Shown here in pieces: positions 1 to 7,314 of a stretch of 26,132 bases of DNA; within the stretch, counting starts at the first letter, position 1; the number at the start of each line of letters is the position of its first letter. Origin of the DNA: JAYVYM01 sp046593925. Lineage in GTDB: Bacteria > Actinomycetota > Actinomycetes > Mycobacteriales > SCTD01. The stretch spans positions 1 through 26,132 of the forward strand of contig JBKJQN010000092.1 in NCBI GenBank assembly GCA_046593925.1. The letters run 5' to 3'. The notes below the pieces were generated by a model that was given only the letters and a program-made list of their open reading frames with translations, did no database searches and was not told where the DNA came from. A program made the translations under genes and the position numbers.

Positions 1-58
1 GGGGGGGGGCCGGTACGAAGCCCTGCGGCTCGACGGAGCGGTCCGGGAGATTGGCCAT
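1..58 (-). CDS. Start of an unidentified gene, cut by the window edge
   Basis: An ATG on the minus strand begins five bases beyond the stop codon of the sigma factor gene and opens a frame that runs off the left end of the window. Only about 19 codons are present, reading MANLPDRSVEPQGFVPAPP. The tight spacing suggests co-transcription with the sigma factor, where an anti-sigma factor or a target gene is often found. Too little sequence is present to assign a family. The last visible bases form a nine-base G run on the plus strand (C run in this gene), a place where a read error would shift the frame. Confidence 0.4.
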   Translation of the reverse strand, partial: MANLPDRSVEPQGFVPAPP

Positions 59-63
59 CGGGG

Positions 64-744
64 TCAAGGATGCGCCTCGGTTCGGGTCTGTGCAGCCGGT
101 TGCCCGTCCAGCTGGGACGGCCCGAGTGCGACGGCGAGCGCTTGCCGCCCCCGGAAGAGCGCGCTCTTCACTGACGCGACCGACGCGCCCGTCGTGGCGG
201 CGACCTGCTGGTAGCTCAGCCCCTCCAGGTCGCGGAGGACCACCGCCTCGCGCTGCCGGGCGGGCAGTGCCGCGACCGCAGCGCGGACCGCGGCAGCCCG
301 TTCGCGGTGCTCGGCTCCGTGCTCGGGACCGGGGACGGTCGGCTCGGACGCCACCTCCAGGGGAATCGTGCGCTGCGAACGACGCATGGCGTTCAGCGCC
401 TTGGTCGTGACGATCCGGACCAACCAGGTACGCACGTGGCTCTCACCGCGGAAGCCGGGCAGGTGCAACCAGGCGGACAGCCAGGCTTCCTGTACGACGT
501 CCCGCGCTGTCTCGGGGGAGCCGGTGGCGCGCAGCGCGCCCGCGTACAACGCCGGCGTGTGCCGGCGGACCAACTGCTCGAACGCTCCCTCGTCACGGTC
601 CGCCGCCGCTGTCGCGAGCCAGCCGTCCAGCTCCGCCGCGGCGTCCGCCTCGACGGCGGCACCCGGCCTGGCCGCGCGCTCAAGCATGTCCGCGTCGGCC
701 TGCGGCACCTCCCGCCCGCGGGGTCCGGTCACGGCGCGCCGCAC
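64..744 (-). CDS. ECF-type RNA polymerase sigma factor
   Basis: Alternative sigma factor of the extracytoplasmic-function group, which binds core RNA polymerase and directs it to a small set of promoters. Sigma region 2 lies at about residues 52-130, with the typical run ending in ARDVVQEAWLSAW and HVRTWLVRI. Region 4 lies at about residues 155-210, including LPARQREAVVLRDLEGLSY and the helix-turn-helix segment ASVASVKSALFRGRQAL. No C-terminal extension domain is seen after region 4 beyond about 15 polar residues. The length (226 aa from the GTG at 744) is slightly long for the family. Neither that GTG nor the ATG at 687 has a good ribosome binding site, so the start is uncertain. The next gene begins five bases downstream and may be its anti-sigma factor or target. 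The regulon cannot be told from the window. Confidence 0.88.
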   Translation of the reverse strand: MRRAVTGPRGREVPQADADMLERAARPGAAVEADAAAELDGWLATAAADRDEGAFEQLVRRHTPALYAGALRATGSPETARDVVQEAWLSAWLHLPGFRGESHVRTWLVRIVTTKALNAMRRSQRTIPLEVASEPTVPGPEHGAEHRERAAAVRAAVAALPARQREAVVLRDLEGLSYQQVAATTGASVASVKSALFRGRQALAVALGPSQLDGQPAAQTRTEAHP

Positions 745-859
745 GCGCCGGGGCGCACCCTGAACCCGTCGCGCACTGCCGCCCCTCCTGGACCCTCAGC
801 CGGCCACGACCTGGCTGCCCCCAACCACTTCTTACAGCATAAGCGCCGGCGTGCCGAGG

Positions 860-1376
860 GCCGGTCCGCGGCTGGACGCCGGTGGACAGCGCGTCGAGTA
901 CGCCTCGGCACTGCGCCGTCGGCAGGTCGAGATGCCGCAGCGCCAACAGGTAGCTGACCCGGGCGCGGGCGCGGGCCCGCGCCATCCGCGAGGTCACGCC
1001 GGGGCCGCGGGACACATGCTGGTGCGTCGTGCACCCGACCTTCCTGGTCGGCGACGACGGGGCGGGGTCGCCAGGTGGTGCGTCTCCAGGACCTGACGGT
1101 CGCTCTCGTGCCGCGCTAAGCAGCGCCTCCGCGGCGGCCCGCCGCTCTTCGTCGCTGAGCACGCTCCCCTCGGGGTCCGGCCCTGCCGACAAGTCCAGCG
1201 GGCAATGCCGGGTCATCAGCCGTGCGACGGCCCCCGGCTGAGCCCGGACGTCAGAAGGGCACGCCGGCGGTGTGGGTACGTACGAGTACGCACAGCGCCC
1301 GGCGAAGCCAGCCCCGCAGGCCGGTGGAGTCGATGGTGCCGTCCGCGACGGCCTGGCAGTACGCGTGCAACGTCAT
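860..1376 (-). pseudogene. Coding-like stretch in two or more frames, unidentified
   Basis: I do not recognise this. On the minus strand the ATG at 1376 opens 41 codons (MTLHAYCQAVADGTIDS...) with strongly G/C-biased third positions, ending in TGA at 1251. Shifting one base before that stop lets coding-like codons continue through the ATG at 1216 (MTRHCPLDLSAG...), then an alanine/arginine-rich helix at about residues 24-40. After a poorer stretch comes another biased segment, RVSYLLALRHLDLP, down to about 860. The last frame stays formally open to 680, overlapping the sigma factor gene, but codon bias is lost there. Read together this resembles one decayed or misread gene in the same orientation as the sigma factor. 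It could also be two small hypothetical genes (1251-1376 and 680-1216). The rest of 745-1585 shows nothing else. No Walker A motif is present, so it is not the missing ABC ATPase. Confidence 0.33.
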
Positions 1377-1585
1377 CGGGAGGTCTCTCGCGCAGAGGGA
1401 CGGGCGGGCAGGCTCGGGGCGGACACGGCCCCGACGGCTACAGCTCGGCCGGTCGACAGTGCGCGTCGTTGACAACCAGCAGCGTGACGCCGAGCAGGCA
1501 CAGGCACCACACGCCGCTGCTCCCGCTTCCGCTACGAGGTCGGTCCACGTCCGCAGGCTAGCGCAGCGGGCGATAGCGTCCGCGG

Positions 1586-2275
1586 GTGACGACACCGGCC
1601 TCGGGCATCCTCGCCCAGGGTGTGCCCAATCCGTGGTTCAGCACGGTCTACCTGCAGCAGGGCAGGCAGGAGTTGGGCGTCGCGCTGCAGCAGCACGTGA
1701 GCATCACGCTCGTCGCGGTCCTGGCCGGCGTGGTGCTGTCGTTGCCGCTCGCCCTGCTGGCCCGGCGCAGCGCAGCCTTGGAGACCATCGTCATCGGTGC
1801 GACCGGGGTGATCTACACGATCCCGTCGCTCGCGCTGTTCGCGCTGCTGGTGCCGCTGACCAAGTACACCGCCCTGACCGCCGAGATCGCGCTGGCGCTG
1901 TACACCCTGGTGATCCTCGTACGCAACACCGTCACCGGGCTCTCCCAGGTCCCCGCCGAGGTCCTGGAGGCTGCCGACGGGATGGGGCTCGGGCGGGCCG
2001 GCCGGATGGTCCGGGTGGAGCTGCCGATCGCGCTGCCCACGATCATCGCGGGCGTACGGGTCGCCACCGTCTCGACGATTTCCCTGCTCACCGTCGCGGC
2101 CTACGTCGGCACCGGCGGGTTCGGGCAGCTGATCGACCAGGGGTTCCGGGCCGACTACCGCGCCAAGATCGTGACCGCGTGCATCGCCTGCGTACTGCTG
2201 GCCCTGGTGGCCGACGCGTTGCTGGTGTTCCTGCAGCGGGCGCTGACCCCGTGGTCACGGGCCCGGGCGGCCTGA
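1586..2275 (+). CDS. Glycine betaine/choline-type ABC transporter permease (OpuCB/ProW-like)
   Basis: Inner-membrane permease of an osmoprotectant or quaternary-amine importer (OpuC/ProW family, BPD_transp_1 domain). At 229 aa it has the family size, with about six hydrophobic segments, the first near residues 35-60. The cytoplasmic coupling loop that docks on the ATPase is clear at about residues 125-150, with EVLEAADGMGLGRAGR followed by VELPIALPTIIAGVR. Translation starts at a GTG at 1586 with only a weak ribosome binding site. The stop codon is directly followed by the GTG of the second permease, so the two are almost certainly made together as the two halves of a heteromeric channel. The substrate (glycine betaine, choline, carnitine, proline betaine) cannot be fixed from sequence. 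No ATP-binding gene lies before or after it. Confidence 0.9.
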   Translation: MTTPASGILAQGVPNPWFSTVYLQQGRQELGVALQQHVSITLVAVLAGVVLSLPLALLARRSAALETIVIGATGVIYTIPSLALFALLVPLTKYTALTAEIALALYTLVILVRNTVTGLSQVPAEVLEAADGMGLGRAGRMVRVELPIALPTIIAGVRVATVSTISLLTVAAYVGTGGFGQLIDQGFRADYRAKIVTACIACVLLALVADALLVFLQRALTPWSRARAA

Positions 2276-3016
2276 GTGCCCACCACCCTGTGGGGCTGGC
2301 TGACCTGGGACGACCCGATGGGCGGGCCGTTGAAGCGCCTGCAGGAGCACCTGACGTACACCGGGCTGGCGGTGCTGCTTGCCTGCGCCGTCGGCTTGCC
2401 GCTCGGGATCACCCTCGGCCACCTGCACCGTGGCGGCGCCCTCGCCATCAACATCTCCAACATCGGACGGGCGGTGCCCACCCTCGGTGTCGTGATCCTG
2501 TTCGCGGTCTCCCCGGTCGGAGCTGGCACCGTCGGCATCGCGCTGGCGCTCGCCCTGTTCGCGCTCCCCCCGGTGCTCACCAACGCCTACGTCGGGATGC
2601 GCGGGGTCGACCCCGAGGCGGTGGAGGCAGCCCGCGGGATGGGGATGAGCAGGGTCCAGGTGATCCGCCGGGTGGAGCTGCCGCTGGCGTCCCCGCTGAT
2701 CGCCGCCGGCGTCCGTAGCGCCGTCCTGCAGGTGCTGGCGACAGCGGTGCTGGCCGCCGCGGTCGGGGGCGGTGGGTTCGGCCGGTTCCTGATCGACGGG
2801 TTGGGCAGTCAGGACTACCCGCAGCTGCAGGCCGGGGCCGTGCTGGTGGCGGGTCTGGCGTTCGCCGTCGAGCTGCTGCTGGCCGGCCTGCAGCGCCTGG
2901 TGGATCCGGTGGCGCGGGTGCGCCGGGTGGCCCGGCAGCCCAGCCGCCGGTCGGCCGCCCCCGAGGCAGGGCGACGACCTCCGACCGGTGGCCCCGGTCT
3001 CGTTGTGCCACGCTGA
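2276..3016 (+). CDS. Second glycine betaine/choline-type ABC permease (OpuCD/ProW-like)
   Basis: Partner permease of the same importer, 246 aa, also BPD_transp_1. It starts at a GTG immediately after the TGA of the preceding permease (TGAGTG), an arrangement typical of translational coupling. The coupling loop sits near residues 110-145 with DPEAVEAARGMGMSR and VELPLASPLIAAGVRS. The C-terminus after about residue 215 is a basic, proline/arginine-rich tail (RRVARQPSRRSAAPEAGRRPP), longer than usual for the family and probably cytoplasmic. The binding-protein gene begins 57 bp downstream on the same strand. Two separate permeases plus a binding protein matches the OpuC-type order once the absent ATPase is discounted. 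Confidence 0.9.
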   Translation: MPTTLWGWLTWDDPMGGPLKRLQEHLTYTGLAVLLACAVGLPLGITLGHLHRGGALAINISNIGRAVPTLGVVILFAVSPVGAGTVGIALALALFALPPVLTNAYVGMRGVDPEAVEAARGMGMSRVQVIRRVELPLASPLIAAGVRSAVLQVLATAVLAAAVGGGGFGRFLIDGLGSQDYPQLQAGAVLVAGLAFAVELLLAGLQRLVDPVARVRRVARQPSRRSAAPEAGRRPPTGGPGLVVPR

Positions 3017-3072
3017 CGGACTCGCACGACCCGACACGCGTCCATCCGGACGGGACACAGAAGGCCGCCGCC

Positions 3073-4053
3073 ATGCGCTCACCTGCCCCTGCCCCGCTGC
3101 TCCTGCTGACCGGTCTGGCCCTGGCCGTTGCTGCGTGCGGCACCAGCAGCGGCGCCGCCTCCCGCATCACCAACGCGCCCAGCGCCGGGACGGACACCCG
3201 GTTACCCACCACCGGTGGCACCGGGAGCGTGACGATTGCCTCCGCGAACTTCCCGGAGAACCAGATCCTCGCCGAGGTGTACCGCCAGGCGCTGGCGGCG
3301 GCGGGCTACGCCGCGACCGTGAAGCCGCTGACCACCCGCCCGGTGATCCTCAAGGCGCTGGAGTCCGGAGACGTGCAGGTCGAGCCCGACTACGTCGGCA
3401 GCATGGCCAAGTACCTGAACAAGGACAAGACCGGCAGCGACGCCCTCGGGGTCGACGAGAGCGACCTCGCCGCGACGTACGCGAAGGCACAAACGCTCGG
3501 CCAGGAGAAGGGCCTGACCGTCCTGACCCCGTCCCCGGCCGCGGATCAGAACGCGTTCGCGGTGACACGGGCGTTCTCCACCACCAACAAGGTCACCAAG
3601 ATCTCGGACCTGACGGCGTACAAGGGGCCGCTGGTGCTCGGGGGCACCCCCGAGTGCAAGACGTACGCGCTCTGCCAGCCGGGCCTGGAGAAGACCTACG
3701 GCCTGACGTTCACGGGCTTCGAGCAGACCGACCTCGGCGGGACCCTGTCGGTGACGAAGCTCAAGAACGGCACCGTGCAGCTCGGTGAGTTCCTGTCCTC
3801 CGACGGTGGCGTCAAGGCCAACGACTTCGTCGTGCTGGATGACGACAAGAAGCTGCAGTCGGTGGACAACGTCGTGCCGGTCCTGGCGGGCAAGGTGGCC
3901 GGCGACAAGCTGCTCACCTCGATCCTGGACCGCGTCAGCAAGGCGATGACCACCGACGACCTGATTGCGCTGAACGCCACCGTCAGCATCGACCGCAAGC
4001 TGCCGGCCGGGGCGGCGACCGACTTCCTCAAGGGCAAAGGGCTGATTGCCTGA
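3073..4053 (+). CDS. Glycine betaine/choline-type substrate-binding lipoprotein (OpuCC/ProX-like)
   Basis: Extracellular solute-binding lipoprotein (OpuAC/ProX-type fold) that delivers a quaternary-ammonium osmolyte to the two upstream permeases. The N-terminus is a lipoprotein signal: a hydrophobic run and a lipobox LAVAAC with the acylated cysteine at residue 21, then a Ser/Thr/Ala-rich linker to about residue 50. The binding domain starts at SVTIASANFPENQILAEVYR, the usual opening strand and helix of the family. Two tyrosine-bearing motifs typical of the hinge region follow (VEPDYVGSM and SVTKLKNGTVQLGEF). The ATG at 3073 has an AAGG eight bases upstream. At 326 aa it is a normal length. 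Its stop codon lies inside a small perfect hairpin shared with the convergent dioxygenase pseudogene. Confidence 0.9.
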   Translation: MRSPAPAPLLLLTGLALAVAACGTSSGAASRITNAPSAGTDTRLPTTGGTGSVTIASANFPENQILAEVYRQALAAAGYAATVKPLTTRPVILKALESGDVQVEPDYVGSMAKYLNKDKTGSDALGVDESDLAATYAKAQTLGQEKGLTVLTPSPAADQNAFAVTRAFSTTNKVTKISDLTAYKGPLVLGGTPECKTYALCQPGLEKTYGLTFTGFEQTDLGGTLSVTKLKNGTVQLGEFLSSDGGVKANDFVVLDDDKKLQSVDNVVPVLAGKVAGDKLLTSILDRVSKAMTTDDLIALNATVSIDRKLPAGAATDFLKGKGLIA

Positions 4054-4065
4054 GCGACGGCTCAG
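4050..4065. terminator. 16-bp perfect palindrome holding two convergent stop codons
   Basis: CTGAGC-GACG-GCTCAG is a perfect six-base stem with a four-base loop. The TGA of the plus-strand binding protein (4051-4053) lies in one arm. The TGA that is the likely ancestral end of the minus-strand dioxygenase gene (4062-4064) lies in the other. There is no U tract, as is common in actinomycetes, and the stem is short, so the terminator role is an inference from position. Confidence 0.4.
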
Positions 4066-5027
4066 CTGCGGCCGACCACCGGGTTGAGTGGGCTGCCCTC
4101 CAGATCGCCCGGTTACGTGTCCGGGACGAACTACCGCCACGTCCCGCTCACCATGGTCGGGGGGTCGATGATCCGGGCGCCGTTCGGCACGTACATGGTG
4201 GCCAGCGCCCGCCTGGGCTGCACCGTGCGGTTCGGGCCGGCGGTGTGGAAGCACTGCGCGGAGCGGAGGCTCACGTCGCCGATGAGGTAGGGCTCGCTGC
4301 GGACACTGACCTGCGCCTGCTGGAGGCGTTGCGCGACGGCGGTGTCGTAGCTGGTGCCGACCTTGTCGAACGCGAGGTCGGCGAGCAGCGCCTGGACGTG
4401 CGTGCCGCGGGCGAACGTCAGCGGCCCCATCTCGGCCGGGATCGCGGTCACCGGTAGCCAGGCTGTCACCGCGCGCGGCGGGGGGTGAAGGGGAAGTGCT
4501 CGGCGTCGTGGTGCCACGGCGTACGTCCGCAGCCGGGCTCCTTGCACAGGGCGTTGTCGTGGTAGGGCCGCACCGGCGCCCGCGCCGAGCAGTGCCGCCG
4601 CGATGTCACCCAGGCGCCGGGACAGCGCGACGGCGCGCATCAGCGGGTCGGTCAGCCACAGCTGCTCCAGGGCCAGGAAGCGCCCCGCCGTGTCGCCGCC
4701 GTGCGTCGTCGTGAGCATCTCGTGAAGGCGTTCCCCGAGTCGTACGACGACCGCGGCGGGCAGGACGGCAGGCAGCCGGACGAAGGCGTCGGGCGCGAAC
4801 GCCTCGGCCGGCAGCGGGTAGGGCTCGTCCAGGGCCGCCAGCACGTCCTCGTCGGAGGTGCCGGCGATCTCCGGCGACCCGGGTCCGGGGCCCAGCTGTC
4901 CGATCTCGGTCGGCTCGGCGAGGGTCACGTGCCAGTCCCACCACTGCTGGTCGTCGCCGGCCCACGGTGCGTCGATGCCGCCGGGCCGGTTGTCCGGCGG
5001 CAGCAGCGGGTTGGTCTCTACATCCAC
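4062..5027 (-). pseudogene. Phytanoyl-CoA dioxygenase family gene, frameshifted and carrying late stop codons
   Basis: Relative of the Fe(II)/2-oxoglutarate-dependent phytanoyl-CoA dioxygenase (PhyH) family. The main frame runs from a GTG at 5027 to a TAG at 4131 and looks like family at both ends (PLLPPDNRPGGIDAPW near the start, the second iron-binding His in CFHTAGPNRT). The middle, about 4475-4585, is nonsense in that frame. One frame over it reads YHDNALCKEPGCGR and TPWHHDAEHFPF, which carries the missing HxD iron-binding motif. So a +1-type shift near 4585 and a compensating one in a C/G run near 4475 disrupt the active site. Beyond the TAG the same frame, after a second stop (TAA at 4113-4115), continues to PGDLEGSPLNPVVGRS and a TGA at 4062, resembling the normal family tail. 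The substrate is unknown. Read errors could explain the shifts but less easily the two stops. Confidence 0.75.
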
Positions 5028-5371
5028 AGCAGTGCCACCTCGTGCCCGAAGCGATAGGAACCGTCGCCCTGTCGGCAGCCGGCCAGGTAGTCGTCCAGGA
5101 CGGTCGCGGCCTCCATAGCGGTCAGGCTGAGCGTGTCGTCAAACGCGCAGCGCCGTGCAGAACGTCCGCTCCAGCAGCCAGTGCGTCATCAGCCGGTGTT
5201 GGGGCTGCGGGCCTCGAACGCCGCGTGCCCCCGGGCGTAGCCGTCAGGGTCCAGCGCCGGGATCGGCACATACGGCGCCGCGGCGGCCCGCAGCCGCGAC
5301 AGCGGCTCGCCCCCCGGAGCCGCTGGGGGCGCGCAGGCCGGCGGCCCGGATGGGCCGGCGCTGGGGGACAT
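5018..5371 (-). pseudogene. Remnant overlapping the dioxygenase start, possibly both ends of a methyltransferase
   Basis: From an ATG at 5371 a frame reads to ...YARGHAAFEARSPNTG and stops at 5189. One frame over, coding-like sequence resumes as MTHWLLERTFCTALR, and after another shift it continues FDDTLSLTAMEAATVLDDYL ... GHEVALLWM, ending in TAG at 5018. The pieces recall the N- and C-terminal parts of class I SAM methyltransferases in which the glycine-rich SAM loop region has been lost, but this is from memory and uncertain. The stop overlaps the GTG start of the dioxygenase gene by ten bases, so the two were probably translationally coupled as one operon and have decayed together. Confidence 0.4.
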
Positions 5372-5516
5372 GCCGACCGCTCGCGGGACCTGCCCGTGTG
5401 CAGGCGTGGCTATATCCTCCGATCCGCGGCCGCGGCGGTCGGCGCAGCCGGAGGTGGTCCACGATGTCGAGCGGGTGCCCGCACAGCGCTGGCGTCGGCG
5501 GCTGTGCGGAGGCGGC

Positions 5517-5966
5517 GTGACCGGCCCGGCCGAGCGGCAGCACGGCACGCCGCTGCTGCGGGCCGAGCTGCGCTCTAAGGGCTATCGGCTGACCGCCCAG
5601 CGTCAGCTCGTCCTGGAGGCGGTCGCGCAGATCGGGCATGCGACTCCGGAGCAGGTCCTGGTGGCGGTCCAGGAGAAGGCGGCCGGGGTCAACATCTCGA
5701 CGATCTACCGGACGCTGTACCTGCTCGAAGAGCTCGGACTCGTCCGGCACACCCACCTCGGGCACGGGGCGTCGACGTTCTCCGTCACCGATCAGGACGA
5801 GCACATCCATCTGGTCTGCCGAGACTGCGCGGCCGTGTCCGAGCTGGCCGCCGAGGTGGTCGGTGACCTGGCAGCCCGGCTGACCGAACAGCAGGGGTTT
5901 GTCCTGGACATCGGGCACGCGGCCCTGTTCGGCAGGTGCGCCGCCTGCGCACGTTCCGCGTCCTGA
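5517..5966 (+). CDS. nur: Fur-family metalloregulator, probably the nickel regulator Nur
   Basis: Metal-dependent repressor of the Fur family, 149 aa. The GTG at 5517 is preceded by GGAGG at six bases, which decides the start; the open frame further upstream (to 5370) has no coding character. The N-terminal winged helix covers about residues 12-85 (GYRLTAQRQLVLEAV; recognition helix region NISTIYRTLYLLEELGLV). The dimerisation domain follows with the metal site EHIHLVC (His96, His98) and two structural zinc CxxC pairs, Cys101/Cys104 and Cys141/Cys144. The nickel assignment rests on context: a NiCoT permease follows 141 bp downstream, and a sequence matching the Nur-box pattern lies between them. 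Zur or Fur is the alternative but less likely. Confidence 0.85.
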   Translation: MTGPAERQHGTPLLRAELRSKGYRLTAQRQLVLEAVAQIGHATPEQVLVAVQEKAAGVNISTIYRTLYLLEELGLVRHTHLGHGASTFSVTDQDEHIHLVCRDCAAVSELAAEVVGDLAARLTEQQGFVLDIGHAALFGRCAACARSAS

Positions 5967-5996
5967 CCGACAGCGGCTGAGCCGCGAGCCCGGCGC

Positions 5997-6015
5997 GCCC
6001 CGGCGTGGGCGGGGC
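5997..6015 (+). terminator. Weak hairpin after the Nur gene
   Basis: GCCCC-N9-GGGGC lies 31 bases after the stop codon of the regulator, in the gap before the nickel permease. It could separate the regulator transcript from a permease transcript started near the Nur box. The stem is short and GC-rich inverted repeats occur often by chance in this DNA. Confidence 0.22.
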
Positions 6016-6062
6016 TGAGATGGCGGCACCGCGCAGCCCGTGCCAACATGCCTAGTCACTGC

Positions 6063-6083
6063 TGTTGCGTCATCAGCGCAACA
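6063..6083. promoter_or_regulatory. Nur-box-like operator before the nickel permease gene
   Basis: TGTTGCG-N7-CGCAACA is a perfect seven-base inverted repeat. Its core, 6065-6081, reads TTGCGT-CATCA-GCGCAA, which fits the half-sites and five-base spacer of the described actinomycete Nur box (tTGCaa-N5-ttGCAA) at its most conserved bases. It ends 24 bases before the chosen GTG of the permease, where repression of transcription or early elongation is plausible. The expected logic is that nickel-bound Nur shuts off nickel import. Confidence 0.72.
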
Positions 6084-6107
6084 GACCACGAGCCTGGAGA
6101 GGGTGCC

Positions 6108-7265
6108 GTGAGCGTCGGGACTGACCGCGCCGAGGAGCTGCCCTCGGCGGAGAGCTTGGAAGAGGCGCACAAGCGCATCCGCTTCACCCGTGAGGAGGTG
6201 CCGCGGCTCCTGGCGATGTTCGGGTTCATCGCCGCGCTACACGTGATCGGCTGGGGCCTTTTCGTCCACTACAACTCCATCCCGCTGATCCACAACACCA
6301 GGGGAACGGACAACAAGCTGGTGTACGCGGGGGCGGGCGCCCTGGCCTACACCTTCGGGCTCCGGCACGCCTTCGATGCGGACCACATCTCAGCGGTCGA
6401 CGACACCACCCGCTACCTGTTGCAGAAGGGCAAGAAGCCACTCGCGGTAGGGTTCTTCTTCTCCCTTGGACACTCGACCGTCGTGTTCGCGTTCGTCACC
6501 GCCATTGCCATCGTCGCGTCGAAGGCCAAGGGCTTCCAGGAGGCCTTCCAGGGCACCGGTGGGATCATCGGAACCCTGGTGTCGGGGACCTTTCTCTACC
6601 TCATCGCCGCACTGAACCTCGCGGTCCTCAGCGGGATCATCAAGGTGTGGCGCCAGGCGAAGCGGGGTGCGTACTCCACCGAGGAGTTCGATCTGCTGCT
6701 CGCCCAGCGGGGCTTCATGAACCGGATCTTCAAGGGACGCTACAACCGCTTCATCAGCAACTCCTGGCAGATGTACCCGGTCGGGCTGCTGTTCGGCCTG
6801 GGCTTCGATACGGCCAGCCAGGTCGGCCTGATCGCGATTGCCGGCACCACGGCGATCGCCGGGGGGTTGCCGCCGCTGGCGATCATTGCGCTGCCCATCA
6901 TCTTCGCCGCGGGCATGTCGCTGATGGACACCCTGGACGGGGTATTCATGGCCAAGGCGTACAGCTGGGCGTTCGTCAACCCGATCCGCAAGATCTACTA
7001 CAACATTACGACGACCAGCCTGTCGATCTTCGTCGCGTTCGTCATCGGCACGATCGAGCTGCTTGGCCTGCTGTCCGACCAGGTCGGGCTGACCGGTCAG
7101 CCGTGGGACTTCATCGGCTCGATCGACATCAACCTGGCCGGCCGCCTGATCGTCGCGATCTTCTTCATCGTGTGGATCGGGGCGATCTTGAACTGGAAGC
7201 TCCGCAACCTCGACGAGAAGTACGGCACCGGGGTGCAGAACGTTGAGCCAGCCTTTCCTGAGTGA
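6108..7265 (+). CDS. NiCoT-family nickel/cobalt permease
   Basis: High-affinity nickel or cobalt permease of the NicO/NiCoT family (HoxN/NixA type), 385 aa, in the cytoplasmic membrane. The signature HX4DH is present as RHAFDADHISAVDD (His87, Asp92, His93), followed by the other family motifs LGHSTVVF and GLGFDTASQ and later MSLMDTLDGVFM. Seven to eight hydrophobic segments are spread along the chain, with a charged cytoplasmic N-terminus (about residues 1-33) and C-terminus. The GTG at 6108 with GGAGAGGG upstream is preferred. An ATG 60 bases earlier lies before the operator palindrome, so a transcript used from there would contain the operator. Regulator-permease adjacency points to nickel as substrate, feeding enzymes such as urease, NiFe hydrogenase or Ni superoxide dismutase, none of which is in the window. 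Confidence 0.93.
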   Translation: MSVGTDRAEELPSAESLEEAHKRIRFTREEVPRLLAMFGFIAALHVIGWGLFVHYNSIPLIHNTRGTDNKLVYAGAGALAYTFGLRHAFDADHISAVDDTTRYLLQKGKKPLAVGFFFSLGHSTVVFAFVTAIAIVASKAKGFQEAFQGTGGIIGTLVSGTFLYLIAALNLAVLSGIIKVWRQAKRGAYSTEEFDLLLAQRGFMNRIFKGRYNRFISNSWQMYPVGLLFGLGFDTASQVGLIAIAGTTAIAGGLPPLAIIALPIIFAAGMSLMDTLDGVFMAKAYSWAFVNPIRKIYYNITTTSLSIFVAFVIGTIELLGLLSDQVGLTGQPWDFIGSIDINLAGRLIVAIFFIVWIGAILNWKLRNLDEKYGTGVQNVEPAFPE

Positions 7266-7267
7266 CG

Positions 7268-7314
7268 CCGGCCGGCCAGCCGCGGTCAGGCCAGACCGCG
7301 ACTGCGTCGGCCGG
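7268..7314 (+). terminator. Two nested hairpins after the nickel permease gene
   Basis: Three bases beyond the permease stop, an outer stem CCGGCCG/CGGCCGG (7268-7274 with 7308-7314) encloses a perfect inner stem CGCGGTC-N6-GACCGCG (7281-7300). The stacked structure without a U tract looks like an actinomycete intrinsic terminator. Function is inferred from position. Confidence 0.45.

Noticed and set aside
307..957. Long plus-strand open frame over the sigma factor gene
   Set aside because: It is a mirror of the minus-strand sigma gene; no motif or codon bias, and the sigma domains on the other strand are convincing.
1222..2718. 498-codon plus frame overlapping the first permease
   Set aside because: It is a shadow of the permease genes in another frame with Arg/His-rich text and no Walker motifs, so it is not the missing ATPase.
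5370..5516. Upstream extension of the Fur-family gene
   Set aside because: The added residues are low-complexity and lie over the divergent remnant; the GTG at 5517 has GGAGG at the right distance and starts the family-like region.
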